Assembly: GCA_003971905.1 (NCBI GenBank)
Contig: RSEE01000086.1
Coordinates: 124,001 to 188,000 of the forward strand
DNA: 64,000 nucleotides
Origin: Moniliella sp. 'wahieum'
Lineage: Eukaryota > Basidiomycota > Moniliellomycetes > Moniliellales > Moniliellaceae
Reading direction: 5' to 3'
Each line of letters starts with the position of its first letter. The first letter of the stretch is position 1. Shown in pieces: positions 32,919 to 45,129 of this stretch. The notes below the pieces were generated by a model, which had not been told where the DNA came from, made no database searches, and saw nothing but the letters and a program-made list of their open reading frames with translations. The position numbers and the translations under genes were made by a program.

Positions 32919-35884
32919 TCAATCCACCGGACCACCCCGCCTCCGCCTCCGCCCACCCGACACGACCGGCCCAAACGCAGCGGCCTCCGCAGCAAGCGCC
33001 GCCAGCTCCTCCTCCATCGACTCGGGCGCCGCCTCGGCCGCCGGCAGCGCCGCACACGCACGCAGCGTAATCTCTGCCCGCTGCCGTGCCTCGGGCGACT
33101 GGCTTGCATCCTGTAGCACCGCCTGCGCCCTCGCCACTTCCTCCGCACGCAGCCGTGCCTGCTCGGCCTCCCGCTCGTCTCTTCCGACCGTAAGATGGAC
33201 AGCGCATGCGCTGCGCGCTCCCGCTGCGCTGCCCTGCCGGCCACCATGGGTCCGGGCACAGAAAGGGCACGAATCTCGTCCTGGAGCTGGCGCGCCTCTT
33301 CCTCTGCTCGGGCAAGCGCATTGGCGTGCTGCACCGCCACTGGATCTCCGCCCGCGCCGCGGCGCAGCTGCGCATGCAAAAGTTCCACCTCTTGCCGCAC
33401 TGCCTCTTTGCTTGCTTCTTGCTTGAGCGAGTTCCTCTTGGAGCTGTTCCAACGTCTCATGCCCTTCCTCTACTCTGTTCTCTGCCTGCTCCACCGCTCT
33501 GGATCGTATGCCCGTCTCGCGCTTGACCGCATTCAGGCGCTTGACGGCCTTGTTATGTGCGCGGACCTCTTGGTTGTGCTGCGCCAACAGTTGGTCAAAC
33601 TGCGGCACATTCACGTCCACCTGCGCCCGCTCCCGTGTAGGCTCAAGCAGGTACCCATCCCGATCGTACCAGGGGAAAGATGGGTATCGTTGAGAAGCAG
33701 GTTCGATACCGCCCCATCTGCTTGCATCAGATGAAAGATGCCTGTCTTGACGTTGTGCAGGAGCAACACGCGGGACTTGCCTCGGGACTCAACCGCCCCC
33801 AAATCAAAGATCCAATCCTCCTTCTCCTGTAGCTGAGGCGCAAACGAACCCTGCAGTGCGCTGACCAGCCCAGACTTGAGGAACGGCGGGATGGCCTCCG
33901 CCGTAGCCACCTTGGCTATAACGAAAGCCCATGTCACTTTGGATTGGGGACCTGCCAGATCCCGCAGGATAGGGCGAGCCGACTGCTTTGGTGCGACCGA
34001 CGCTGGAGTAGAAGAGGCCGTGGGTGGCGAAACGGCAGTCGCAACGCCCCCATGAGCCGCGACAGAGCGTCGCCCTCCTCCACCCCTTCTTCCAGCAGAA
34101 CAGGATCCAGTTGCGGTGGGCGCAACGTTTCTTCCCCCGTCGTAGGTGGAAGTACCCAGAACCCTACCCGCGGTGCAGAATCCCCTTGTTCGGGGCAATC
34201 CTCGCCTTGGATCGGCGCGTCCTTGGGTAGGGCCGGTGGGAACGAATCGGGAATGCGAGTGATGCGACCCGAAAGAAGAAAGAGATCTTTCCACTCGAGC
34301 TGCGCAGCACGAACTTGGTCCGCCTTGCTCGGTGGGCCATTGGGACGGAAAAAAGGACAGTGGTGGGACGTTCATCGCCTCGTTCGATGTCCCTTCCTGG
34401 TAAGGGGACTCATTCGGGATCGTGATGAAGGATGGGGCGGGTGGAGTTGAAGTGGGCAACAGCTTGTCCTTATTCTGGGAAGACACGCGGCGGCGGATGC
34501 GGAGGAGCTGGATGTGGCGCGCGTTGCTGGTCGCTTCAGCATGTCCTGACTTCGGCGCTGGGGCTTGTCCTGGCCCGGGGTTGACTGGGAAGAGAGGGAA
34601 GCAGATGCGCGGCTGCGGGTGGACGGGTACGGGGCTTGAACTGGCGAGTGCTGCTGAGGGCTGCCTTGTGCCCTCAACTGCAGTGGGGAAGAGTTCAAGG
34701 TCGAATGGGACTGAGAGGTTGACGCCTGCGCTGGCCTGGGGACGAATCCATGCGGAGGGAAGGGCGAAGAGGCAGACGGCAAAGGCCGAGACGCAGGAAG
34801 TGGGTGAGTCGTGCTGGAGGTCTCCGCCCCACGGCCTCCACCCAACATCCCTCGGGAAAGGCGGTCTTGCTTGGAACGTTCTGCCTGCTCGGCCGCCTTG
34901 CGAAAGAGATAGCTGAGAGCAGAGATGGGCTGGGTGCGGGGCACGGCATGGGGCTCATAAAGCGCTGCAGGGGGAGGAGCAGGATGGGCGCCCTGCTGAC
35001 TCATTCCATGGGAAATAGTAGGGCCGCGCGAGGCCAAATGTGGCTCCTTCCGAGATCCACCCGGATCCACCCGTTTTCTCTTGCCCTTCGATGCGAGTCA
35101 GTCACGGTCCAGGAGGAAGCAGAGACGAAAAAAAAAAACATACAGAAACCGGTGCGGCGGACGGCACCACGGACAGCGGCGGCGGGCCGAGGATTGCGGC
35201 GTGGCGATGGCCGTGGACGGGGGGCAAAGGAATGGGAAGACGAGGGCAGGGGAAAGACGGGGGGAGTGGGCCCCAGAGGATGGGTGGGGACGGTGGGGGC
35301 GCGTGGGGGGAGGTAGGAGATGGGCCAGGGGGGGGCGGGGAGTGGGTGGGGGGGGGGGGGGGGGTTGGGAATGGGAATTGGGATAGGAATTGGGTCTGGG
35401 ATGGAACGTGGAATGGGTATGGGGCTGGAGCTGGGGCTGGGGGTAGAGAGTAGGGTTGGGGGTGCTGAGGTGGTTACCCAAAGGCGGAGCGCCAGCCGGG
35501 ATCGAGGGCCGGGCAGTAGGGTTGCTCAGCGGCCGCCAGCTGGAGCGATCGGAGGAGGCCGCGTGCGCTGGCGATGAATGCGCCAGGCTGCTGCTGGGCG
35601 GGTTGGGGCGCATGTTGGCTCAGATGAACAAAAGCCTCAGATAGGGAGCACAAAGGGGAAAATGTCGCCCTGGCGACCAAAGCGTACGTGTCAGCTGGGC
35701 GGGCGCGCAGGCGCGCCTGGAGCGCCTCACAAGCGCCGGCGTGAAAGGTGCAAACACGTACTGCTACCAATTGGTACCTCAGCTGGTGCACCACCACCTT
35801 CGCAACGTCTCGTCGCCAAAAGAACCTCTCGTCCAGTGCGGCGTGGTCCGCAGTGGCAGGGGCGAGGCGCAGTCGGCTCGGCAC
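32919..35884 (-). CDS. Pro/Ser-rich protein with C-terminal coiled coil, unknown function
   Basis: The C-terminal half is a long predicted coiled coil: VPQFDQLLAQHNQEVRAHNK, AVEQAENRVEEGHETLEQLQ, ALARAEEEARQLQDEIRALS and AEQARLRAEEVARAQAVLQD, ending GGRRRRRGGPVD with a stop at 32919. Before it lies a compact segment (KVTWAFVIAKVATAEAIPPF, DLGAVESRGKSRVLLLHNVK, GIFHLMQADGAVSNLLLND) and, further upstream, a Ser/Pro-rich disordered region with SALSYLFRKAAEQAERSKQD. An intron at about 35142-35096 (GTATGT then T-run, AAG acceptor) links to a Pro-rich stretch and to an N-terminal part MPSRLRLAPATADHAALDER / FFWRRDVAKVVVHQLR that may start at 35884. Starts at 35070 or 35006 are alternatives. Several frame breaks. 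No family recognised. Confidence 0.5.
35280..35460. repeat. G-run and GGGAATGGG-type low-complexity tract
   Basis: Contains an uninterrupted run of about 17 G (about 35347-35363) and tandem GGGAATTGGGATAGG-like words. On the minus strand it encodes Pro/Asn/Tyr/His-rich repeats (YPQPQLQPHTHSTFHPRPNS). Homopolymers here make the reading frame unreliable. Confidence 0.7.
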
Positions 35885-36009
35885 GTCCGAGCCTTAGTCG
35901 TGGTGAACTGACGCGAGCGGCTGGGGCGGCTGGCGGGTCGCAAACCAGCTGACAGAGCTGCCAGAAATCTGGCGTGGTTGGTAGAGATGGTGGGTCTAAA
36001 GCACAAGGC

Positions 36010-39000
36010 GTAGCTGGGCTTGGGCGCGCGCTCTACTCAATTGTGGAAATTAATCGATTATCGACGCGTCTTTTCGAAATTCTGCCAATTCTGGGATGCA
36101 TTCCCCCAATTTTAGGATTCCGCTGCCAGTTTGGGGGCAGTGTAGCATTTTTCTCGCTACAGCCAACGGAAAGATCACAATGACATGTCCTAGTTTGGAG
36201 CTCGAGCCTCCTCTGGCCTTGTCCTCCTTGAACCAATACATCGTGTGGTCGATTCTCTCTGAGAAATGAGGGAGATTGTCAGATAGGAAGAGAGGGGCAC
36301 TGCTATCCATGCTACAGCATATTGCGGTCAAGGCCTAAGATACAGGGAATACGCACATCATGCATCATGCATCACGCGTGATCGACTCCAACGGCGTCCA
36401 CGCCTTTATCGCAGAAATTGGCATTATCTTTTGGTGCAAGTTAGGCTTGAATTGAGCCTCTGGTGGATTGCTAAGAGTCCGGCGTTAACCTAGGGGACTG
36501 GGTACAGGAACAGTCACTGATTGCCGCCATAATTGGGTCTGGGTACAAACGCGTTTATAGGATGGCCATCTCGGCACAGGGCCAGTGAGGCGCACACACA
36601 GGAGAAAATGGAGGGCGGAACAGGGGCAGTGTCACAGGCTTTGCCCGCTGGCACGATATCTACAGCGCGGAAGCCAGTCGAACCGAGGCGAACTAGTGGG
36701 GGGCCCTGGTCCAGCTGAGGACCGCAATCATTAATCAACACTCAACTCGCTCAACTCGCCCAACCCCCCTTAGCCAAGGAACCCAGAGAAACATCGCTTT
36801 ACGCTTCAGCCTCTTGTGAAGCATGAAGCTCGAAGCTTGCAGGTCAATCTGTTGCCACGTGGGTAGGGTTAATAGGACTTGGGTGGCAGCTGAGCCGAGG
36901 AGGTGATGAGAACTGGAGCCCTATACTGAGTACTGACGTGCCGCGAGGGCGATGCAACCGTCAAATACCTGTGATGGTGGTGGTAGTGGTGGTGGTGGTG
37001 CTCTAATCCAACGAACGACACCTGCAGTACTATCGATCAACCAGTCGCCTCCGGGCCTGACTGCGAAGAAGAGAACATATACGCGAGAAGAACTATAGGC
37101 CTGAAGAGGGACTCAAGGCAAAAATGATCCCGGTTACCCAGCGACGTCCTAAGTGCAGTTGTGCAGTGGTAGAGAGAAGTCAGGAGCGGGTTGAACGTTG
37201 AACCCAGACTGAGGATGATCGATGATCGATGAGATCTGAGAAGGAGAAGGGGGAGCGGCACAAGGCCAGAGGATAGCGATACTGGCGTGGTGCCCGGATG
37301 TGTAAGGGGCCTCGGAGGTAGTTGGCCATTAGATCTTAGATCTCTTAAACCCCTGGTGTTGTCAACAGAAGGGACTTTCGTCAAACGCACTACAATCACC
37401 CTATGGCGAAATCCGGAGCTCCTAGACCTGATGAGAGAGTGAAGGGACTTTGTCCAACCATGCACACTCTCCGTGGCTCAACCATATGGCCCAAGTATAG
37501 TTATGCGCAGCCTATAATAGTTGCTGCGGTCTAAAAGGCAGCGCCCTCTAAAATGTAGCTCTTCAGTCTTGCGGCACGTGTGACGCTACACTGGCGTAGT
37601 GGCGCCGGTAGCCCAAGTCCGGAACCTTCTGGTTTGTTCCGTGCAATATTCCTTCCTGGCGGGCAGGAGAATTCTCCAGCCTCTGTAGCTCATGTGCAAT
37701 GCAATACGCTACCAACTGCCTGCTCTCTGGTCTATAATAGCACGGTATATATAGCGCTCAGGCCTCCTAGTACGATACCGACTGCCTTCGAACAAGGCGT
37801 CAATAAGGCACAGTGGTGAGCCCGGTGAGCCCATCGGCATTCAAGCTTCGAGCTTGAAGCACACGATGAGGGTGACTGTTGGTGAAAGAATTGGAAGCAG
37901 TTGAGAGAAGGTGACCGGTGACCGGTGATGCAGCAGCCTGGGAGCCGAATCCTTCCGCCCAAATACGCAAGCGCCACGCCTGTGTGGTGTACTGCCGGAT
38001 TCACTTGATCGATGATCGGTGACCACTGATGATAGGTGACCGGTGACTCATTAATATAGGGTCCCTGTAGGGTAACCCTAGCAAGGTTATGCCCTCTCGC
38101 ATATCGGCATCTTTTTTCGCCACGTTTCCCTTGAGCGTTTCAGCATTCCTACAGGGAGTATGGAAGCAGCGGGTTATTGCTTCGTTGATGGATTTTTAAA
38201 AGAGCGGAGGGAGGAGATGATCTCCTCCGATCCCCGGATCGTAGATTCGTGGGAAATGGAAAATGCGAAAGACTAGTAGTCACTCCCTTTTTTGAAATAC
38301 AAGTCGCCGGTCACCGTGACCGCAATCGTCTGAACACAAGGCCATTAATAATCTACGGGGGAACAAGAATGTCGTGGGTTACGTACGCGTATTTCCTCGT
38401 GATGCGTGACACGTCCGTCTAACCCTAAACGGCTTTGAGAGGCCATTCGGGTTCGGGTTGGTCCCTTCCCCAGTTTTGCCGTGAGCGTCAGGATGCAGAG
38501 CGCTTCGGATGAGATAGTATTTGCCAATGATTTGGCGGGATTCTCTCTTCATGTGATACTGGCCTCTGGTCTAGATTCTTAGCGCTGTATCTTTCTTCAA
38601 AAATGCCCCTTCTCAAGTTATGAGCCCTATATTTCACCTCGCCCTACGAGCAGTAACGCTTAACGCTCGCGTTTCTCTTGGCCCCTCAAGCACATATTAG
38701 CGCAGACATATCGCACTCTTCTTATGGGGAATGAAGTCGCGATGGCGCTCAAAAGCGATGCAATCGCACAAGTGGTGTGGCGATGTTGATAGGTAGCGGT
38801 GATGATGTATGGCGATCATCGACACCTGCACAGGCATGTCAGGCGCGACTACTCTCAGGCCTGCAGTGACTACCTGGTCTGAAGAGGGGCGGAAGAAGTC
38901 TTAGAATGTGACACAAGTAACACAAGGCAGCACCTTAGCTACACACTTCCATTGAACCCAATTTTGACCATTCTACATAGGGGTTTGAGCAATAATTATC

Positions 39001-39761
39001 CGGGAATCACTGGGACATACCAAAAAGCGAAAAGATGTGATCAACTTTTCGACCCCCAGGTATTCAGGCTGTAAAGAGCACAGAATAGGACGGTTGCCAA
39101 CTGCGGGAGGAGCAATGGAGAAGCATAATGGAGAGATAAACAGATGGAATCATAAAATTAAATGGAGGAGAATAAACAGAGAGAATTATAAGGGTTAGCC
39201 AGGGCTAAGATTGTGGCATAAAAGCCTCCTGACTCTGAGCAAATGATTCGCCCTCTTTGCTTCTAATGCATCCTTTTAAGTTAATCATACGGAGTAAGTC
39301 TTGATATAAAGGCAGCCAAGGACTTGCAAATTGTAGGGGAAATAGTGCAAGCTGTGATCTGCTGCGAGACCCTGCGAAGTAGATCCCGCGCGACAACACG
39401 CGCCGGGATACTGTTACGAGAACCACGGAGGGTGATATACGATTCCACCTGCATTAAACACAGTAATATCAACAGCCACGGTCGCGCTTCGCCCTCTCTA
39501 GCATATGGGGGAACGTGTAAGCACCTCCCAAACCTATATGTATGAAAGAGATGCATGTCTGAATGGCGGGAGCCAGACTATACCCTGTCCATTTTTGGAA
39601 ATTGGATTTGTCATCTATATTGAACAAGCATGAGCTGTCGGCATACTCCGGCTGAGAGTGCGAGGCTACGGTATATGCGAGAAAAGAGTTTCGTATGACC
39701 TATCCCCCTCTTTCAAGGATATATCATATATGCCTTCAGCACAGTTCCATATCAACCTCAC
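36010..39761. other. Left part of AT-richer island, no gene recognised
   Basis: All frames are broken or without family motifs (longest about 140 codons at 37037-37465, minus, no similarity recognised). Holds a GGT trinucleotide run at about 36972-37001, ATGCATCATGCATCA words at 36360, GATCGATGATCGATGAG at 37214, GGTTGAACGTTGAACC at 37190, GGTGACCGGTGACCGGTGA at about 37909 and GATCGATGATCGGTGACC at 38007. Probably decayed repeats. Confidence 0.55.
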
Positions 39762-40110
39762 TGTCATGGGGCGAGCCCCGAGACGGAGCTCGACCCCGGA
39801 ATTTAGGGGTGAAAGCCCTTGGACATGGCATTAGAGTTACGTACGTTAGGTCCTGCTTCAGATCCTGGTTGAACCGAGCGGGTGTAGAGGCAGGGAGAGA
39901 CCCTCTAGTTTGGGTGGCTGCCTGCGTGCAAAGGCCGCAGCTCAGACCCTCCGAGGTAGGAGCCGTGTTCGCAAGTCGTAAGACCAATTGAAGGGGTCCA
40001 GGATCTCCGGAGTTAATCCGTTCCTCGCGGCGTTACCACGCTTGGCACGCTATAGTTGGCGGGAACAGACAGAGTCCTAAAGAAGAGCAAGTGCTACCGA
40101 TAGTAACCGC
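39762..40110 (+). repeat. Dispersed repeat family B, copy 1 (LTR-like)
   Basis: Begins TGTCATGGGGCGAGCCCCGAG. It shares with the copy at 49528 an ordered series of matches: CCCCGAGA, TAAGCCCTT/AAAGCCCTT, GGTGTAGAG, GTGGCT..CTGCGTGC, CAGWCCCTCCGA, TTGAAGGGGTYCAGGAT, CGTTACC, GGCGRGA..AGACA. The end is not determined. TG at the start suggests an LTR. Confidence 0.6.
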
Positions 40111-41962
40111 GACTTGCAGAGTACTCGACGTAAGTCGTAAATTCGTAAGCGTATAAGGGTGAAGAGTGAAGAGTGAAGTCGGGAGTATAGACGAGGTTGA
40201 CAAGGGGGAAGGTGAAAGGTTGGGCGGTGAGGATCACCGCCAGCAAGCCTCTGACCGGGCTGCTTTTATATCGTAACATCAGAACAGGCATCAACAGAAG
40301 GAAGGGGAATCTACAGTAGTAAAAGGCAAAGGGCGGCCTGTTCTGCCCAGACTGCGATCCGGTGGGCCGCAGTCGATGTGGAGTTCTAACAAGACCGGAT
40401 GCCGCGGATACGAAGCTTCGTACCGTTAAGTCCGGTCCTCTCCTGGCTCTCCGCGGAAAACATCCGCGGCAAGTGGTCCGTGCTGGCTCTTATTCACAAG
40501 AGTCGTGGGAATGGCGTGTGCGTCGATGAGGGTTCTACGACATGCGGAGCTCGGTGTCCGGAGAGATGACCGGAGCGCCCCATAACACTCACTATATAGG
40601 GCTCAACTGGGCAAGTATCCCTTCACTGGGGCTCAACTGGGTAAGTATCACTAGTCAAGCAGAGGGATGGCAACTCATATAATGAACGAAGCCCTTTCTC
40701 GCTTCTACCCTACGTTTTTTGTCCTCTTCCCCAAGGTACCGCGGAGGGCTCCTGAGGCACTTGGCAGCCATCATATTGACCCAACGACCCGGATCTGGCC
40801 GAATTTGGCTATAATGTTTCAATGTGTCACCGCCGGTGGAAGCCGGTTTCGCCTCAAATGCAGAACATCACCTATTGATCACCGGTTTTCTCGAGTGGGT
40901 ACAAAAAGGCACACATCGACCCAACGAACGGTAAATGCTGAATTCGGTGAGCGATGTGTAATGTCTGGGGTTCTGGTTGTAGCTGAGGCTACGGCTGTGC
41001 CCAGAAGGGCCTTAATCAGAACCAATCTCCATAAAGCACCGCTATGGCGAATAGTCGCCGGAAATTTAAAAATTGTATTGTGAAAGATTGAAATGCAGGA
41101 ATCCCGATTTGGACAAATGGGTGAGAGGGCAGTGGGCAGTGCTACGGTTCTACGGTTCAACGTTCAAGGCACGAAAGCAACGCGGCGAGCCACAAGTCTT
41201 TTCAAGCGCGTGTGGCTAAAGGGAAAGGAAGGAAACAGAAGACAGAGGAGGGAGATGGAGCGAGCAAGGAATGCTTGAGGGAGCATAGCCTGCAAGTGGA
41301 ACCCGATAAGCAAGTATCACCATCAATCACAACTGATGAGAGTCGTGCTGGGGAACCCTAGCAGAAAACCCTCTCACAATAGGCTGCCCATGTTGTGACT
41401 CTCTGAGGTGTGCACATAATTATGTGATCAATCAGGTGCTATCGTCCCATGTGGCATGTGATCTGTCCATACATACGGTTCTTCTGCCCGATAGATCGTC
41501 GAAGATAGTGGGGCTAAAGAGGCGGATCATGCATCGTGCATCATGCTAGACGGTAGTGCTAGGTTTCTCCTGCACTCTCTATAATTGATCGGTGACGCTC
41601 GCTGTGCTTCGAATGACTCGCCCCTTTTAATACGCGGGTTTTGCGCAACCCTTTTGTCTGTTCCCACTTGCTTGACTGGCTGTTGTCTTCTGCCCTTCAG
41701 CTTGCTTGAAGAACTTGTGGCTGACTGCCCTGCCTTCTGCACGCCTTGAAGGTGTGCCTCTGCTGTCATTGTTCTTGTGTTGTCCTTCGCAATAGAACAG
41801 ATCCTAATGACGCTCGAGAAGACGTGAGACCACATAATTAGGGTATCGAATTATTGCCTGGAAAGTGTGCGTACGGGACAGAACGATCACGGCTAACGTG
41901 CGTGCAGTGTTACATAGGACTTGTCGCAAGGATGTCGCACATGTAGAGGCAATGACAGAGGG
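40111..41962. other. Island sequence without recognisable gene
   Basis: Short broken frames only. Contains a direct duplication GGGCTCAACTGGGYAAGTATC (about 40600-40650), GGTTCTACGGTTCAACGTTCAAGG at 41145-41168 and ATCATGCATCGTGCATCATGC at about 41526. No RNA gene seen. Confidence 0.5.
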
Positions 41963-42433
41963 TGTAACGGTGTGGCCTCCCGGGCGATGACAACCTCGCC
42001 CGACGGGGGGGCACAAAGGGGAGCCAGCCCTCTGGCTCGTCAGGCAAGGGGACCAGTCGTAGGCCCGAAGCGCGCGCGAGCTTCGCACCAGAGAGACGTC
42101 CTCCCTACTGCCTTCCTAGCGATAGCGTTCCTAAGCTGAGTCCTGGAGAAGGCGGCGCTGAGGGTGGACGTAGGACAAGACGATTGGTCGCTTGCCTCCA
42201 TGCATTCTTAGTACAGAGCGGGTCTTTATATAGCAGGCAAAGGCCCGCAAGTCGTACAATAGGCAAGCGGCCTAACTGTGGTCTGTTGGAGACCACGCGG
42301 CTGATAGCTCCCGCCGATCCGCACGCGCGGAACATCGGCGATCGAACTGATTAGAAGCCAAGAGCGTACGATAAGCAGCGGCGGCGCCAACGGAAATATT
42401 TCCGGTGGCTGAGCTGCGCATCGCCCCGTGACA
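41963..42433 (+). mobile_element. Solo LTR A (471 bp) with 5-bp target duplication GAGGG
   Basis: Starts TGTAACGGTGTGGC and ends GCATCGCCCCGTGACA, giving the TG...CA ends and short inverted ends (TGTAACGG / CCGTGACA) of Ty3/Gypsy LTRs. It is flanked directly by GAGGG on both sides (41958-41962 and 42434-42438). A TATA-like TTTATATAGC at about 42223-42232 would be the LTR promoter. No internal coding part: a product of LTR-LTR recombination. Confidence 0.85.
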
Positions 42434-43002
42434 GAGGGCGTGACAGGTCCTGAACGCGACCTGAACCTAACTTTCGTAGGATCGCCACGGGATCCCTTTT
42501 CTGAGGAGACCGGATGCTGGAGATGGAGAGGCGGTTGTGGTTCCCCGGTCGGATGGAGACTGGAAGACCAAGAGGCGGTCGTTGGAAGCTGTGGTCGGTG
42601 GGACCGAAGTGGGGAGAGCTAGGGAAAAAATGTTGCCTGGTGAGTGAAGAATAGTGGCTCGCAAAAGAATGTTTCGACACAAAGATGGAAACGAAAAGAA
42701 GACGAAAGTAGGAATATGAAATGACCCGCTAATACTCAGGGGGAAAGAACATATATAATGGATGAAGGGTCATGCAGACCGAATATATATGGACTAGACA
42801 ACACAAAGAAGAACGGGGGGCAATAAATCAAGGCCAATGGCCTTCAGACAATAAGAGCCCAGACCAAGTTGGGAGAGCTTCCCACACTCTCAGCCAGGAA
42901 AACAAAATTAGAAACAAAAATGAGACCCAACAAAAAAGGGTGCTATGGTTATATCCGACCTCAATCACTGGGGAAGAGAAAAGCACCAGGGAAGAGACTC
43001 GC
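42434..43002. other. Spacer between solo LTR A and Gypsy element
   Basis: No gene. A-rich near 42640-42720 and 42895-42940. Confidence 0.5.
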
Positions 43003-43189
43003 TGTTGTGACGGTAACTGGCTTCACCGATCGCAGTGCACTTTTCCGGCCTCACTAGCTCCGAGGCTCTCTGTGTGCTCTGAAGACTGATCTCTTGCCCG
43101 CAATCGATCACCTACGCTACTGTGTCCTAAACGCTTCCGCATCTATTGTGTGCTCTCTCCACAGCCGGGTGGACCAGGACGTCGCTACA
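43003..43189 (+). repeat. 5' LTR of degenerate Ty3/Gypsy element
   Basis: TGTTGTGACGG...GTCGCTACA. Aligns with 47691-47963: shared ACTGGCTTCACCGATCGC, CGAGGCTC, GAAGACTG, CGCTACTGT and CCGGGTGGACCAGGA in the same order. It lacks about 85 bases present in the middle of the 3' copy. Confidence 0.8.
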
Positions 43190-43274
43190 TGATTAATTGG
43201 GGGCGAGGCTCGTTTCCAAAGCTTTCCCCAATGTCTTCCTCTGTGATGACAGTGCCACTGTTTGACAAAACGTC

Positions 43275-43871
43275 TTGTCTTCCTCTAATGACAATTATTG
43301 GAGATCGTCACCTGCAGACTACATTATCAATGGTCAAATCAAAACAGAGTTGTCAACAGAGGAGATGAGGGCTTATACAGAGGCCAGGGACGAGCCAACT
43401 CTGCTCCGCTCTCTCGGTTTGCCCCGGCCAGGAGCAGCCGCCGGACTCCCACCGAAGCGACGAGACGTGTCTAGGCTCTCACTGACAGACGTACAAGGTG
43501 GATTGGGTTCGCCACAGCTGCTCCACGAGCACCACATTACTTGTGGTCCCTCTCTTGAAGATGCCTACAGCACTTTTGACAAGTGCGGCCTTGAAAACAC
43601 TAGCGGTGCCCCAGGGGCTCTTTCGAACGAGAACTCCATGACTTACGCTCCGCTGTTAGGTCGCTGTACAGATGGGCAACCGCGACCGTCACCCTCAGAG
43701 TGCGCGAACTACAGCTCCAAAACGGAATGGGACGATCCCTCACCCTCCCTACTTGAATTTGCGTCGTCGATCAACAGTTCGAGCGCAATCCGTTTACTAC
43801 CAAAGACCGCGCGTGGGGCCACGCCGTTAGGGTCTGACGGACCGCAATGTCAGGCTTTTGCCAATACATAG
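43275..43871 (+). CDS. 198-codon ORF in gag position of the Gypsy element
   Basis: Longest intact frame of the element and of the whole island (MSSSNDNYWRSSPADYIING... to SDGPQCQAFANT). Its position right after the 5' LTR suggests a gag remnant, but there is no CCHC zinc knuckle and no recognisable capsid motif. It is Ser/Pro/Gly-rich. It could also be chance. Confidence 0.35.
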   Translation: MSSSNDNYWRSSPADYIINGQIKTELSTEEMRAYTEARDEPTLLRSLGLPRPGAAAGLPPKRRDVSRLSLTDVQGGLGSPQLLHEHHITCGPSLEDAYSTFDKCGLENTSGAPGALSNENSMTYAPLLGRCTDGQPRPSPSECANYSSKTEWDDPSPSLLEFASSINSSSAIRLLPKTARGATPLGSDGPQCQAFANT

Positions 43872-44292
43872 AGCCGAAGAATGGTATCACCTTATCACCT
43901 GCCGAACCTGGTCGAAACGGATATCCTGCACTGCGTTCTGACGACAAAACCCAAGCAGGCAACAATATTCGTGCGGCGACTGATGTGTTTTACCCAACGA
44001 AGCTCGCCCCAAAACGTGGGATACCGGGATTAGGGCAGTCGACGGGCAGTGGTGCCTACAGGGACTGAGAGAGGCCAATGTTAGTAGTGTCAGTGACCCC
44101 TGGGCTGGCGTGTTCCCTCTTGATCCCCAGTACGCAGTGTAACCGCGCTCCGTCTGCTGGGTCACACCAACCGTGGGGTCAAGGCAAAAAACCGGCTAGC
44201 ATCAGGAAACCGCCGGCAGGCTAGACAGCAGGCAGCAACAACCGCGAGGGCAGACCTTGCCGCCTTCATTTCGCTAAGGCCGGGCTGCCTAA

Positions 44293-44637
44293 ATGCAGGC
44301 AGGAATGACCATATCGATCTCCCATTCTCCCTGTTGCAGTCCGGTGGTGGTGAATGACCGCGTAATGCACGCTCTTCGTGCGCATTCCAACTTAATAGTT
44401 CCTCAGGTCGAAGCCGTTGTCTGTTCCTACCACCGATGGATGAACCCTGACTCGGGGGCGAGTGTCAATGTGATCGCGCTATCTTGGTGCACCGGCCCAC
44501 AGGCATCCACCTCGAACAATCCCGGTCCTTCCCTTATCGACCGTCAATCCACTCTCCAGTTCTACGATTGGCCTTGCCGTTTTCCCCATAATACACCTGT
44601 GAGCCCGCGTTTGGACGATCGTGGCCCATACAGCTGA
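44293..44637 (+). pseudogene. Retropepsin (aspartic protease) remnant of the Gypsy element
   Basis: Contains PDSGASVNVIALSW, the active-site DSGA box of LTR-retrotransposon proteases, in a 114-codon frame located between the gag-like ORF and reverse transcriptase, as expected. Confidence 0.65.
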
Positions 44638-45129
44638 TCATCCACAGGTAAGCCTGCTCCTGGCATGGCCGCTCCTGAAGGATATCGGCGGCGACCTCTT
44701 CTCCACGTGCGATGCGCTCTCGATCCGAAACAAACTGATCCCATTCTGCAAAGCTTCTCCAGATCCTGCGGAGAATGCCCTCGCCACTGCAGCAACCATA
44801 CCCACCGTATCCAAGCAATTAAAATATTGGAGGAAGACAGAGGATCTGAGTATCAACATCGGCGTGCTAAGTATCCCTTTGACTTAATGGAATCTCTCCA
44901 TCTTCGTATACATACCTCGGGAACGGCACAGCGGAGCACGAACACGGACAGGTTGTCCGACAACTGAAGAAATATCCCGTGTACGCGCGAATGCTCAAAA
45001 GTAAGCTCCGCCACCCGTACTGTCCCGTGTCATCTGTCCCCTTCGATAGGCTCCAGACGCGCAACCTATCCGTGAGACAACGCGGCCAATGTCGTCTGCA
45101 GAAAAGGAGGCAATGGAGAAAATGTCTCG

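Noticed and set aside
37037-37465. 142-codon minus-strand ORF in the island
   Set aside because: No recognisable family, no supporting promoter or splice signals, and it sits amid repeat-rich DNA.
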